Assembly (NCBI RefSeq): GCF_900103545.1
Contig: NZ_FNHH01000011.1
Location: forward strand, 1 to 64,000
Length of the DNA: 64,000 nucleotides
Reading direction: 5' to 3'
Origin: Daejeonella rubra
GTDB taxonomy: Bacteria; Bacteroidota; Bacteroidia; Sphingobacteriales; Sphingobacteriaceae
Shown: one piece after another, positions 25,675-34,184 of the stretch
How positions within the stretch are numbered: the stretch's first letter is position 1
Layout of the letters: each line of letters opens with the position of its first letter
The notes under the pieces: model-generated
The model's input: only the letters and a program-made list of their open reading frames with translations
Told to the model about the DNA's origin: nothing
Databases searched by the model: none
Position numbers and translations under genes: made by a program

Positions 25675-27135
25675 CTATTTTATCAAACCCTCCACTATTT
25701 TAGCGGATAGCAGGGCAAGCGGTATCCCTCCTCCCGGGTGCACACTTCCACCCACGAAATATAAATTATCAATTTTCGATGAAAAATTAGCATGCCTCAG
25801 AAAGGCTGAAAACTGACTGTTAGAGCTACTACCATACAGTGAACCCTGATAAGAAAATGTCTTCGAATCAATCCCTCTCGGATCCAGAATTTCTTCGCAG
25901 GTGATCAGTTTGCTTACGTCTACCCCGAGGTTTCTCGATAATTTCTCAATGATATTTTTACGGGCTTCAATAATTAATTCATCCCAATTCTGTCCTGTAT
26001 CTGACGGTACGTTGATCATAGTAAACCAGTTCTCAGACCCTTCAGGAGCATCATCCAATTTATTTTTGGAGCTTATATTCACATAGATCGTAGGATCAGT
26101 ATAGATTGTTTTATCCTCCCATATCTGTTTGAACTCTTCCCTGTAATTTTCAGTGAAAAAAATATTGTGCATTTCAAGCTCGGGGAAGGTCCTGCTGATT
26201 CCCCAATAAAAGATAAGAGCGGAACTGCTGCGCTCCTGCTGACGGATACGTTCCGGAATGGTAAATCCCTTTAATAATTTCTGATAAGTGTACCAGACAT
26301 CCATATTGGAGATAACAAGATCTGCAGGATGGCTCATCCCTTTGACCTTAACGCCAGAAACCTTATCATTCTTAACCTCAATCTCATCAACATAGCAATT
26401 GAAATTGAATTTTACACCCAGATCAATGGCTAGTTTTACCAATGAACTGGCAATTGCATACATACCCCCGATGGGGAAATATGCCCCAAAATGTTGTTCA
26501 AAATGAGGTATTACATTGAGCGTTGCTGGTGCTTTATAGGGATTGGAGCCATTATAAGTGGCATAGCGATTAAAAAAACGGATCGTTTTATAATCTTTAA
26601 AATTTGCCTCAATTGCCTTATTCATTGATCGGAACGCATCAATTTCTGAAAACCGGAGCAGCGATCTGAAGGTCCTCCAGTTTAAATAACTACTAAATTT
26701 ATGGAGTGAACGCTGAAGGAAAACAGAGTTTGTAATTTCGTAGATATCCTTACTCTTTTCCAGGAACCTGATAACAGATTCGGCGCTATCCATCGTTTTT
26801 TCGGCTATTTCTTCAGAGAATTTCGTGCGGTCTGCAAAAGCACTGATCCGTGTACCATCCTCATAGAAATAATTGCAGACGGTTTCGAGCTTTTCATACT
26901 GAAAATACTCGCCCGGATCTTTACCTGCGAGAGTGAAAAGTTCATCAACATACTGAGGCATGGTAAACAAACTCGGCCCTGTATCAAAGCGAAACTCACC
27001 CAAATTGATTTCAGAAAGCTTCCCGCCGGCTATCGGACCTGCTTCAAAGACATCCACCTGATAACCTTTTATGGCCAAACGAATTGCGGAAGCAATTCCG
27101 GCAATACCCGCACCAATTACAATGGCTTTTGACAT
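25675..27135 (-). CDS. crtD: carotenoid desaturase, CrtD-like (1'-hydroxycarotenoid 3',4'-desaturase)
   Basis: This 486-residue FAD enzyme of the phytoene desaturase superfamily has the N-terminal motif AIVIGAGIAGIASAIRLA and the family signature FDTGPSLFTMPQYVDELF. The C-terminal signature is FVGGSVHPGGGIPLALLSAK. Details such as GPIAGGKLSEINLG recall CrtD rather than CrtI of Bacteroidota. That would make it the enzyme that introduces the 3',4' double bond after hydration by CruF, as in flexixanthin and myxol. It is the first gene of the minus-strand carotenoid run. CrtI is the alternative. Phytoene synthase and lycopene cyclase are not in the window. Confidence 0.78.
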   Translation of the reverse strand: MSKAIVIGAGIAGIASAIRLAIKGYQVDVFEAGPIAGGKLSEINLGEFRFDTGPSLFTMPQYVDELFTLAGKDPGEYFQYEKLETVCNYFYEDGTRISAFADRTKFSEEIAEKTMDSAESVIRFLEKSKDIYEITNSVFLQRSLHKFSSYLNWRTFRSLLRFSEIDAFRSMNKAIEANFKDYKTIRFFNRYATYNGSNPYKAPATLNVIPHFEQHFGAYFPIGGMYAIASSLVKLAIDLGVKFNFNCYVDEIEVKNDKVSGVKVKGMSHPADLVISNMDVWYTYQKLLKGFTIPERIRQQERSSSALIFYWGISRTFPELEMHNIFFTENYREEFKQIWEDKTIYTDPTIYVNISSKNKLDDAPEGSENWFTMINVPSDTGQNWDELIIEARKNIIEKLSRNLGVDVSKLITCEEILDPRGIDSKTFSYQGSLYGSSSNSQFSAFLRHANFSSKIDNLYFVGGSVHPGGGIPLALLSAKIVEGLIK

Positions 27136-27220
27136 AAAACGAAATTACATTATTTCGCTCTCAGACAAATAAGAACGGAGAAAAATGACGGGATTATTTC
27201 ATTACTTATGAAGCACCCTT

Positions 27221-28633
27221 TTATTTTAGTGTATTGAGAACGCTGAACATTTTTTGCCTGGCTGTAGAACTACTCCCTCTATAATTATTGATAATGAAAG
27301 AAAATACCAGGGGAGTTCCATTTGAGCTTATCTGATAACCGGTATAGGCAATTACATCACTTATACTACCGCTTTTCATTTTCATGTCGTTATAGACTGG
27401 TAAACTTTCATAAAAACCGGCAAACCAGCTTTCTTTTTTAATTGATTGAAGTACCTGTGCCATAGACATTGTCGTGATCCGGTTTGAAGGTGATAGTCCG
27501 CTGCCATCATAAATGTTCATTGCATCAGGATCTATACCCGCATTCTTAGCCCAGAAATCCTTCAGTACTTTTACACCATTAGGTGTAGTAATTTCTTTGC
27601 CATCTTTTAAAGCAATCGCTTTAATCAGATGTTCCCCAAAAAGATTGATGCTTTTTTGATTGAACCAGTATACAATTTTATCGAGGCCTGGAGAAGTGTG
27701 GATATCAATGATCTTTGATGGAGCTTGAAAGACCTGATTATTCATGGTCAGTTCTCTGGCAGTTACAGCACCTTTGCCCACCGATATTCCCGATTGTTTT
27801 ACCTTACTCAACAGCCGATAGGCCAGATCGTAAGCAGGGTCAGGTACCGAAGCAGCAATCACTTTTTTGAGATCTATGCCATAAGTGCCTCTCAAATATA
27901 TCACTGTGGAATAAGGTGCAGAATAAGCATAAACATTATCGCCCGAGCCTGGAGCACCGGTCAATACTTCATTAACAATTTTAAGGTAGCCCATCTGAGG
28001 TTCGGTCCGCAGAAGTTCTGCAGGCCCGCCAACCCGATTTGAAGGCTTAAAAAAAAGATCAAACTGGTTCTCCCTCCAGGTCAGTGAGGATGGTCCTGCT
28101 CCGTAATAATTACCCATATCCTGCCATGTCCACCCACCGGGCATAGTTTGAGTGCCGAATAAACGATCATCGGCCACGATCGAACCGCTAATATTGCTTA
28201 TGCCTGAGCGGGCAATGGCTTCAGCCCATTTTTTTAGAATCTGCTCAGACCTGGTTTGATCATATCGGTCGCTGCCAAGACTTGGGTCGCCGACTCCGGT
28301 AATGATCAAATCCCCGGTCAGGGTACCGTTTGGTGAGATCATCCCATTGTATCCAAGGCTGGTTTCCCAAACAAAATCTTTACCCAGCAAATGATAGGCA
28401 GTAGCTGCAGTTATTGTTTTTAGGGTCGAGGCACTTGCCAGACCTATGTTCTGATTTTTAGCATAAACTACTGTCCCTGTTTCTGCATTCAATACGCTTA
28501 TGGAGCTTATCCCATACTTCATTTGCGGATCATTTTCAAAACGAGCATAAGCATTTTCAATTTTCTGCTTTAAAGTTTGGGCAGAAACCGATGAAAAGGA
28601 TAACAGAAGAAAAAGAGAGAAAATATATTTCAT
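27221..28633 (-). CDS. dacB: D-alanyl-D-alanine carboxypeptidase/endopeptidase (PBP4 type)
   Basis: This 470-residue exported enzyme (signal ends at VSAQ, residue 19) belongs to peptidase family S13. The active-site SxxK is Ser69-Thr-Leu-Lys72 in SASTLKTITAA, the SxN-type motif is in DGSGLSPSN near residue 380, and the KSG motif is Lys420-Ser-Gly. The inserted domain between the SxxK and SxN motifs is present, as in E. coli PBP4. It trims or cleaves peptidoglycan peptides in the periplasm. It lies on the same strand as the downstream end of the catabolic locus but is 56 bases from the glycerate kinase gene and probably unrelated. Confidence 0.92.
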   Translation of the reverse strand: MKYIFSLFLLLSFSSVSAQTLKQKIENAYARFENDPQMKYGISSISVLNAETGTVVYAKNQNIGLASASTLKTITAATAYHLLGKDFVWETSLGYNGMISPNGTLTGDLIITGVGDPSLGSDRYDQTRSEQILKKWAEAIARSGISNISGSIVADDRLFGTQTMPGGWTWQDMGNYYGAGPSSLTWRENQFDLFFKPSNRVGGPAELLRTEPQMGYLKIVNEVLTGAPGSGDNVYAYSAPYSTVIYLRGTYGIDLKKVIAASVPDPAYDLAYRLLSKVKQSGISVGKGAVTARELTMNNQVFQAPSKIIDIHTSPGLDKIVYWFNQKSINLFGEHLIKAIALKDGKEITTPNGVKVLKDFWAKNAGIDPDAMNIYDGSGLSPSNRITTMSMAQVLQSIKKESWFAGFYESLPVYNDMKMKSGSISDVIAYTGYQISSNGTPLVFSFIINNYRGSSSTARQKMFSVLNTLK

Positions 28634-28689
28634 ACGTTGAATTGCCTGACAGGCAGAAGGAAAATTATTATTGAAAACCTAAAATTACG

Positions 28690-29829
28690 TTAAATAGTTT
28701 TAGGCAAGGAAAGAAACTTGCCAATTACAATGGCAGTCCTTATAAGATTTGAGGCAGTAAACTTCATTGCCGTATTGATATCAGCAGGCTGATTGCCAAT
28801 AGGCATCAAAATATCAAAATACCTGTCCAATTCAGCATTTTGATGTAAAGGAACCCTTCCCGCAATGCCAATCACCATTATATTATTTTCTTTTGCGATT
28901 TTAGCAACAGCAAATGGGCCCTTTCCCTGCAAAGTCTGCTCATCAAGGCTGCCTTCTCCGGTTATGAGAAGGTCTGCATTCATCAAACTTTTTGCAAAAC
29001 CGGTAAGCTGCAGGAAATGTTCTCCTCCATTCACTAATATGGCATTTAGAAATGTGAATAAGGATGCAGCAATTCCTCCGGCGGCACCTCCATGAATAAT
29101 CTCATTCATTTTGATCCCGGTGGATTCAAAAGACAGATCCGACAGATTTGTCAAAGCAAGATCCAATAGTTTTACATCTGCCGGACTTGCTCCTTTCTGA
29201 GGACCAAAAACAGCTGCTGATCCATTTTCTCCCAATAGTAAGTTATCTACATCACACAAAACTGTGATCTGACAATTTAAAATACGAGGATCCAAACCTG
29301 ATCGATCAATTTGACGGAATTGGGATATATTTACCGGCAAAGCTGCTAATTCAGCTCCATCAGCACCGCGAAATTTTATTCCCAGAGCACTTAAAATTCC
29401 AATTCCACCATCCACAGTAGCTGAACCACCAATGCCTATGATGATCTTTTGCACCTGTCTGTCGAGAGCAAAACGGATCAATTCACCTGTTCCGAAAGAA
29501 GAAGCCTTTAAAGGCGATCTTTCATCAGGATCTAACAAGCGGATACCAGATGCATCGGCCATTTCAATAACAGCCGTTTTACCCTGATCTATTATCCCTA
29601 ATGGAGCCTGGATCAATCTTCCTAAAGGATCATGAACTTCGTACTCATGCCAGGAACCTCCACATTTTTCTACGATCAGGTGGCCTGTACCATCACCACC
29701 GTCTGCAATGGGGAAGCATTCAGAAGTGCAATTTAAACCACTTCTTTTTAAACCTTCCTGAATAGCATCAGCAGTCTCATTTGCTGTCAGACTATGCTTA
29801 AAGGCATTGGGAGCAATCAGAATATGCAT
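28690..29829 (-). CDS. glycerate kinase (GarK/GlxK family)
   Basis: The 379-residue enzyme phosphorylates D-glycerate to 2-phosphoglycerate (or 3-phosphoglycerate). It starts with MHILIAPNAFKHSLTANETA, and has the ADGGDGT motif near residue 43, GIGGSATVDGGIGIL near residue 129, and ITGEGSLDEQTLQGKGP. These are standard for the bacterial two-domain kinase. It is the last gene of the catabolic locus and follows the first RidA gene by 20 bases. With the D-2-hydroxyacid dehydrogenase at 31103 it can carry hydroxypyruvate or tartronate semialdehyde through glycerate into glycolysis. Confidence 0.92.
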   Translation of the reverse strand: MHILIAPNAFKHSLTANETADAIQEGLKRSGLNCTSECFPIADGGDGTGHLIVEKCGGSWHEYEVHDPLGRLIQAPLGIIDQGKTAVIEMADASGIRLLDPDERSPLKASSFGTGELIRFALDRQVQKIIIGIGGSATVDGGIGILSALGIKFRGADGAELAALPVNISQFRQIDRSGLDPRILNCQITVLCDVDNLLLGENGSAAVFGPQKGASPADVKLLDLALTNLSDLSFESTGIKMNEIIHGGAAGGIAASLFTFLNAILVNGGEHFLQLTGFAKSLMNADLLITGEGSLDEQTLQGKGPFAVAKIAKENNIMVIGIAGRVPLHQNAELDRYFDILMPIGNQPADINTAMKFTASNLIRTAIVIGKFLSLPKTI

Positions 29830-29849
29830 GATTCGAAGATAATCTGTTT

Positions 29850-30395
29850 TTAATCCTCAACCTCTACTACCATTTCTATTTCTGTGGCCCAGTTAGCAGG
29901 AATTGCATTTACACCCACAGCAGAACGTGTGTGTTTCCCTTTATCACCAAAGACCTGTACCATCAGATCTGAAAAAGCATTCATTACCTTAGGCTGATCT
30001 TTAAAATCGGGTGACGATTGTACCATTCCCAATACCTTAACAATACGTTTCACCTTATTTAAATCACCGATCTCTGCTTTTAAACTGGATAACAAAGCAA
30101 TACCGGTCAGTCGTGCAGCTTCCTGACCCTGCTCCAGTGTAAGATCCTCGCCTACTCTGCCAGTTATCCTGCTTCCATCTGGTTTATCCGGACCATGACC
30201 AGCTGTAAATATTAGATTACCAACCCGGACAGTCTTTACATAACTGGCTAAAGGCGCACTTGGTGCTGTTAAAACGATATTTAGCTCCTTCAAGCGCTTG
30301 TCAAAATCTACAACCCCAGCTTTTTGCTCCTTTGGAGCAGAATTGCAGCTAAGTAAAGTGACAGCCATAAGAGATAAAAAAAAATACTTTTTCAT
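29850..30395 (-). CDS. exported RidA-family lipoprotein, copy 1
   Basis: The start at 30395 (ATG, MKKYFFLSLMAV) is preferred; extending to 30401 would use a TTG. A lipoprotein signal ends at LLSC with Cys17, followed by a RidA domain from about residue 35 of the YjgF/UK114-like-1 subgroup (VGEDLTLEQGQEAARLTG, ARLTGIALLSSLKAEIGDL). The conserved Arg (TRSAVGVNAIP) and a Glu near the end (EIEMVV) that act in imine hydrolysis are present. RidA enzymes normally work in the cytoplasm on enamine/imine products of PLP enzymes; this one should be in the periplasm. It is closely similar to the next gene upstream, evidently a tandem duplication. Confidence 0.88.
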   Translation of the reverse strand: MKKYFFLSLMAVTLLSCNSAPKEQKAGVVDFDKRLKELNIVLTAPSAPLASYVKTVRVGNLIFTAGHGPDKPDGSRITGRVGEDLTLEQGQEAARLTGIALLSSLKAEIGDLNKVKRIVKVLGMVQSSPDFKDQPKVMNAFSDLMVQVFGDKGKHTRSAVGVNAIPANWATEIEMVVEVED

Positions 30396-30450
30396 AATCA
30401 ATTAATGGTGGTTTTTAATTTAAAGGTTCTGTAAATGAATTAAAAAAACA

Positions 30451-30491
30451 ATGCTGATCTACTATATCTTAAAAGAAAAGTAAATCAGCAT
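30451..30491 (-). terminator. inverted repeat between the two RidA genes, possible terminator
   Basis: ATGCTGAT (30451-30458) pairs exactly with ATCAGCAT (30484-30491) across a 25-base AT-rich loop. On the minus strand the stem is followed by TGTTTTTTT. It starts about 29 bases after the stop of the upstream RidA gene. The long loop makes termination less certain. Confidence 0.4.
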
Positions 30492-30519
30492 GATTTAATC
30501 AGATAATTTAAAGATTTAC

Positions 30520-31083
30520 TTAGTCTTCAACTTCAACGATCATTTCAATTTCAATGGCAATATTACCAGGAAGGGCTGACATCCCTACCGCTGAACGTGC
30601 ATGTTTTCCCTTTTCACCGAAAATATCTACCATCATATCAGAAAATGCATTCATTACTTTAGGCTGATCTTTAAATTCAGGAGTACACTGAACCATTCCA
30701 AGAACTTTAACAACTCTTTTCACTTTACCCAAATCACCTATTTCCTTTTTAAGACTTGACAATAAGGCAACTCCAGTTAAACGCGCAGCTTCCTGACCTT
30801 GCTCAAGGGTAAGATCATCACCAACTCTACCTGTTAATGGACCACCTTCTGCTCTGTCGGGGCCATGGCCTGAAGTATAAACCAAATTACCTACACGTAC
30901 TGTTTTCACAAAGTTTGCTGTTGGCACAGAAGGCTCTACCAGTTGAATATTCAATTCCTTCAAACGAGCATCAATATCTACAGCAGGGGTAGCAGCCGCT
31001 TCTTGTTTTGCTGATTCATCTTGTTTAGGACTGCAGCTTAATAATGCTACTGAAAGAAGGAATAATAAGGAGTACTTTTTCAT
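30520..31083 (-). CDS. exported RidA-family lipoprotein, copy 2
   Basis: The 187-residue product has a lipoprotein signal (LLSC, Cys17) and then a short Ala/Glu linker and a RidA domain that is nearly the same as copy 1. Shared segments include VKTVRVGNLVYTSGHGPD, LTLEQGQEAARLTGVALLSS and DQPKVMNAFSDMMVDIFG. The catalytic-type Arg is in ARSAVGMSALPG and the Glu in EIEMIVEVE. Two lipidated RidA proteins beside exported PLP enzymes suggest periplasmic handling of enamine intermediates. It follows the hydroxyacid dehydrogenase gene by 19 bases. Confidence 0.88.
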   Translation of the reverse strand: MKKYSLLFLLSVALLSCSPKQDESAKQEAAATPAVDIDARLKELNIQLVEPSVPTANFVKTVRVGNLVYTSGHGPDRAEGGPLTGRVGDDLTLEQGQEAARLTGVALLSSLKKEIGDLGKVKRVVKVLGMVQCTPEFKDQPKVMNAFSDMMVDIFGEKGKHARSAVGMSALPGNIAIEIEMIVEVED

Positions 31084-31102
31084 AATAATTAATTTTTGGT
31101 TT

Positions 31103-32062
31103 TTATTTATTTACAATATTGACTGGATTCCCATTCAGGAATGAAGATAAATTATTTTCTGCAATTCCCATCAATCTGCCTCTGGCTTCTTTTGTTGCCC
31201 AGGCAATATGAGGTGTGATCATGCAATTTTTCGCTTTAAAAAGCGGATTATCTGCTGAAGGAGGTTCTACAGAAAGAACATCAATTCCGGCACCGGCAAT
31301 CACTCCTGCATTTAAGGCATCGGCCAGATCCTGATCCACCATTAGAGGACCCCTGGAAGTATTCAGAAAGAAGGCTGTCTTCTTCATTAGCTTCAAAGTA
31401 TTTTTATTGATCATACCCTGTGTTTCAGGGAATAATGGGCAATGAATACTGACTACATCTGAGTCTGTAAGAAGTTCATGCAACTCTGTCCACCTAAAGT
31501 TCTTACGATGTGACTGATTCGACTGGCTGCGGGAATATGCAATTACATTCATTCCAAAAGCTCCGGCAACATCAGCCACTTTTTGTCCGATCATTCCAAA
31601 ACCAATGATTCCCATGGTCTTACCTTCAAGTTCAACCAAAGGGTAGTTCCAGTAACAAAAATCAGGTGAAGCAGCCCAATCACCCTTAAAAACTGAATCA
31701 CTATGACTTTGAACATGCTGGCATAACTCAAGCAGCAGGGCAAATGTCATTTGAACCACTGAGGCGGTACCATATCCGGGGATATTGGCAACCATAATAC
31801 CTCTTTTTTTAGCAAAATCAACATCCACAACATTATAACCAGTTGCCAGAACTCCTATATATTTAAGGTCAGGAAGCTGTTCGAGAATATGTTCTCTAAG
31901 CGGTGTCTTATTCGTAAATATGATCTCTGCCCCCTTGCACCGTTCTACAATCTGACTTTCGGGAGTTCTGTCATGTACCTGAAGATCACCAAACTGCTTT
32001 ATTCCATCCCAGCTAAGATCTCCCGGATTTAAGGTATAACCATCTAATACAACTAACTTCAT
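31103..32062 (-). CDS. D-2-hydroxyacid dehydrogenase (glycerate dehydrogenase-like)
   Basis: This 319-residue NAD(P)-dependent enzyme is predicted to interconvert a 2-keto acid and a D-2-hydroxy acid, most likely hydroxypyruvate/D-glycerate. The Rossmann motif MGIIGFGMIGQKVAD is near residue 150. The catalytic triad is seen as Arg in NTSRGPLMVDQ, Glu in DVLSVEPPSADNP, and His in CMITPHIAWAT. There is no signal peptide, so it is cytoplasmic. It sits between the sugar isomerase and RidA genes in the catabolic operon, with glycerate kinase three genes downstream. Confidence 0.88.
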   Translation of the reverse strand: MKLVVLDGYTLNPGDLSWDGIKQFGDLQVHDRTPESQIVERCKGAEIIFTNKTPLREHILEQLPDLKYIGVLATGYNVVDVDFAKKRGIMVANIPGYGTASVVQMTFALLLELCQHVQSHSDSVFKGDWAASPDFCYWNYPLVELEGKTMGIIGFGMIGQKVADVAGAFGMNVIAYSRSQSNQSHRKNFRWTELHELLTDSDVVSIHCPLFPETQGMINKNTLKLMKKTAFFLNTSRGPLMVDQDLADALNAGVIAGAGIDVLSVEPPSADNPLFKAKNCMITPHIAWATKEARGRLMGIAENNLSSFLNGNPVNIVNK

Positions 32063-32087
32063 GCTTGTTCTAATTCTAATAATATTT

Positions 32088-32129
32088 TTACTTTCTTACT
32101 TTCTGCCTTTAGCTTCCTGCTTTGGGCCT
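32088..32129 (-). repeat. purine-rich degenerate repeat inside the operon (minus orientation)
   Basis: On the minus strand this gap between two operon genes reads as units such as AAAGGCCCAAAGCAGGAAGC and AAAGGCAGAAAGTAAGAAAG. It is the same class of purine-rich array as 5516-5607, here within a probable transcript. Confidence 0.5.
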
Positions 32130-33041
32130 TTAAACCCTTGCCCATGCCAGATTAAGTACACGCTTTGCGTTTGCAATAACAATATCTGCATCTTCATCCC
32201 CAAATGGCTTGATCTCAAAACTTACCACCGGAGGAGTCTGAGTATTTAAGTACCCAATATCTAATAATACTTTAAGATATTCAACTACTTCATCCACATC
32301 ATTCTCTCCGTTAGGAAAACCAAAGCGGGGATGAACATCACCATAAGCTGCCATATCCGGATCTTTCACAACACAATTTCCAATATGTGCATGAACGATG
32401 TAATCTTTAACAGGAAGTAATGACTCTTGAATCGTTTCATGGATCAGCGGAATATGACTCAAGTCGACCATCAATCCAAAATGATCGTGGCTTTTTCTGA
32501 TCTCTTTAGCATATCGCAGGGCAAGATCTGCCGGGCCGATCAGGCTTCTTTTGTCTACATCATAATCAAAAACCTCCAATGCAATTCTCAGGTCACCTTT
32601 ACTTTTGGCATATCTGCAAAGTTCGTTGGTTGAACTTACCAGAGCCTGAAAAGCTTCTTCTTTCCGGCTTTCTTCATAATTACCACTCAAAAAAGCAAAA
32701 CTTGATGCACCTATCTCATACGCCTCATCAATACCGGCCATTAAATTTTCTATTGCCTTTTGACGCTCCTCTTCAACCAGGTGGTTAATATTTAGTCCGG
32801 TGGTTAACAATCTCGGCTGAGCACCATAAGCAATGGTCATATGGGAGGTTTCAAGCATTTTTTTTACTGCCATCCTTTGCTCCGGATCCTTGATCGTAGT
32901 GATCTCAATCGCACTAAAATAATCATCCACAGCGATCTTCCTGATGGTTTCAACGACTGGACCTTCACCCTTGATCGTTGCTGGAAAAGCCATGAAGTGA
33001 ACAAGGCCAACTTTCATGTATTTATAGAGTGATTCGTTCAT
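32130..33041 (-). CDS. sugar phosphate isomerase/epimerase (xylose isomerase-like TIM barrel)
   Basis: This 303-residue protein belongs to the AP-endonuclease-2/xylose-isomerase-like TIM-barrel family, which includes hydroxypyruvate isomerases and tagatose/psicose epimerases. Expected metal-binding positions are in IALEVFDYD (Glu), LMVDLSHIPL (Asp, His), VHAHIGNC (His) and PVVSFEIKP (Glu). An internal ATG at 33017 (MKVGLVHFMAFP) is an equally good start. There is no signal peptide. It is co-linear with the KDPG aldolase and dehydrogenase genes, consistent with rearranging a small keto or aldehyde sugar fragment. The exact substrate is unknown. Confidence 0.8.
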   Translation of the reverse strand: MNESLYKYMKVGLVHFMAFPATIKGEGPVVETIRKIAVDDYFSAIEITTIKDPEQRMAVKKMLETSHMTIAYGAQPRLLTTGLNINHLVEEERQKAIENLMAGIDEAYEIGASSFAFLSGNYEESRKEEAFQALVSSTNELCRYAKSKGDLRIALEVFDYDVDKRSLIGPADLALRYAKEIRKSHDHFGLMVDLSHIPLIHETIQESLLPVKDYIVHAHIGNCVVKDPDMAAYGDVHPRFGFPNGENDVDEVVEYLKVLLDIGYLNTQTPPVVSFEIKPFGDEDADIVIANAKRVLNLAWARV

Positions 33042-33066
33042 TTTTTAATAAATTGAGTTTAAATAA

Positions 33067-33738
33067 TTAATTCTTTAAGCTTTCTCTGATAGTATGAATC
33101 AGGCTAAGCGCCCTTTTTGACTCTGCGGCTAACTGGTCATAGCGCTTATTTTCTATCACATCCTTAGTGATCATTTTACTGCCACCAACCGCACAAACCC
33201 CAACTTTAAACCAGCTTCTGAGATTGTCTTCATTGAGTTCAATTCCACCTGTTGGTAAGAAAACTATGTCCTGAAAAAGTGCCTGAACTGCTTCAATATA
33301 AGATGGTCCCAATGTATTTGCAGGAAAAAGTTTAACGATCTTCGACCCGCAGGTTTCGGCGCGAATAATTTCACTTGGAGTCATACAGCCAGGGACACAG
33401 AGAAGATCATGCTTATCCGACAACTCGATAACGGACTCCAGAATGCCAGGGCAGACCAAAAACTCTGCTCCTTCATCAATATAGATACGTGCTGATTCTG
33501 CAGTTTTTATTGTACCAATTCCCAATCGCATTCCAGGCAATTCCGCATCACAAACTTTACGCATCTCGCGAAAATTCTTCAATGCACGGTCACCACGGTC
33601 TGCATATTCAGTGGTTCTGATACCCCCGGCATAAAGTGCCCTCATTAAATCAATACTCACTTCAGCATCTGACGAGTAGTACAATGGCACAATTCCCTGT
33701 TCTTTTATGAGCTCTGAAAGCTCCGATTTCAATTTCAT
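33067..33738 (-). CDS. KDPG/KHG-type 2-keto-3-deoxy acid aldolase
   Basis: This 223-residue class I aldolase of the Eda family cleaves a 2-keto-3-deoxy (or 4-hydroxy-2-keto) acid to pyruvate and an aldehyde. The Schiff-base lysine is Lys136 in SKIVKLFPANTLGP. A conserved acid, Glu44, is in GIRTTEYADRG, where Eda usually has EITLRT. FLPTGGIELNEDNL is the phosphate-binding region. GIGTIKTAESARIYIDEGA is typical. In dga-type systems an Eda-like aldolase (DgaF) acts right after the SelA-like ammonia lyase (DgaE), which has three exported relatives in this locus. Confidence 0.88.
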   Translation of the reverse strand: MKLKSELSELIKEQGIVPLYYSSDAEVSIDLMRALYAGGIRTTEYADRGDRALKNFREMRKVCDAELPGMRLGIGTIKTAESARIYIDEGAEFLVCPGILESVIELSDKHDLLCVPGCMTPSEIIRAETCGSKIVKLFPANTLGPSYIEAVQALFQDIVFLPTGGIELNEDNLRSWFKVGVCAVGGSKMITKDVIENKRYDQLAAESKRALSLIHTIRESLKN

Positions 33739-33749
33739 CTGTTAAATGT

Positions 33750-34178
33750 TTAAAGCTTATATCCTTGCCTTGCGAGTAATTTCCATTTCCCTTGTTTCTT
33801 CTGCCAAACCATGATATTTCCAAACTTAAGATCAAGAGGATTCCCTTTATTAACTGCCTTCGCCGTTACAATATGCCTTACAATGGCATTTTTTCCGGCC
33901 ATTGTGATTTTCTGGTCAAGTGGTTCAATAATTTTAAAAAACGTAGGACCATTCATTACGCCGGCAATAAAAGCCTTCTGATCCTGTATCAATCCGGCAG
34001 AATGTCCATAACTTAATTCATCCCAAGTGAGATTCCTTAAAGTTATGCTGTCTGTATTAATGATGGCATTATTGATAGCTAAAACAAGTTTCGCTATCTG
34101 AGCTTCCTTTTTTGACTGAGCCTGTGCATTCAGACTGATCGCGGCCAGCAGGATGAGGATCTTTAAATATTTGAGCAT
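33750..34178 (-). CDS. exported NTF2-like (DUF4440-type) protein
   Basis: The 142-residue protein has a signal peptide (MLKYLKILILLAAISLNAQAQ) and a cone-shaped NTF2-like fold, inferred from ITLRNLTWDELSYGHSAGLI, FIAGVMNGPTFFKII and NIMVWQKKQGKWKLLARQGY. Members often act as isomerase-like or ligand-binding domains, and many are uncharacterised. The position between the BASS transporter and the aldolase (6 and 11 base gaps) implies co-expression. A periplasmic ligand-binding or lyase role on the locus substrate is possible but not shown. Confidence 0.75.
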   Translation of the reverse strand: MLKYLKILILLAAISLNAQAQSKKEAQIAKLVLAINNAIINTDSITLRNLTWDELSYGHSAGLIQDQKAFIAGVMNGPTFFKIIEPLDQKITMAGKNAIVRHIVTAKAVNKGNPLDLKFGNIMVWQKKQGKWKLLARQGYKL

Positions 34179-34184
34179 GATCTT

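Noticed and set aside
27221..28633. PBP4-type carboxypeptidase as part of the catabolic operon
   Set aside because: It is on the same strand, but it is a common housekeeping enzyme and no sequence feature ties it to the locus. Peptidoglycan as substrate source remains only a possibility.
29850..31083. Tandem RidA genes as an assembly duplication
   Set aside because: The two copies differ at many positions and have different linkers, so they are real, diverged paralogues.
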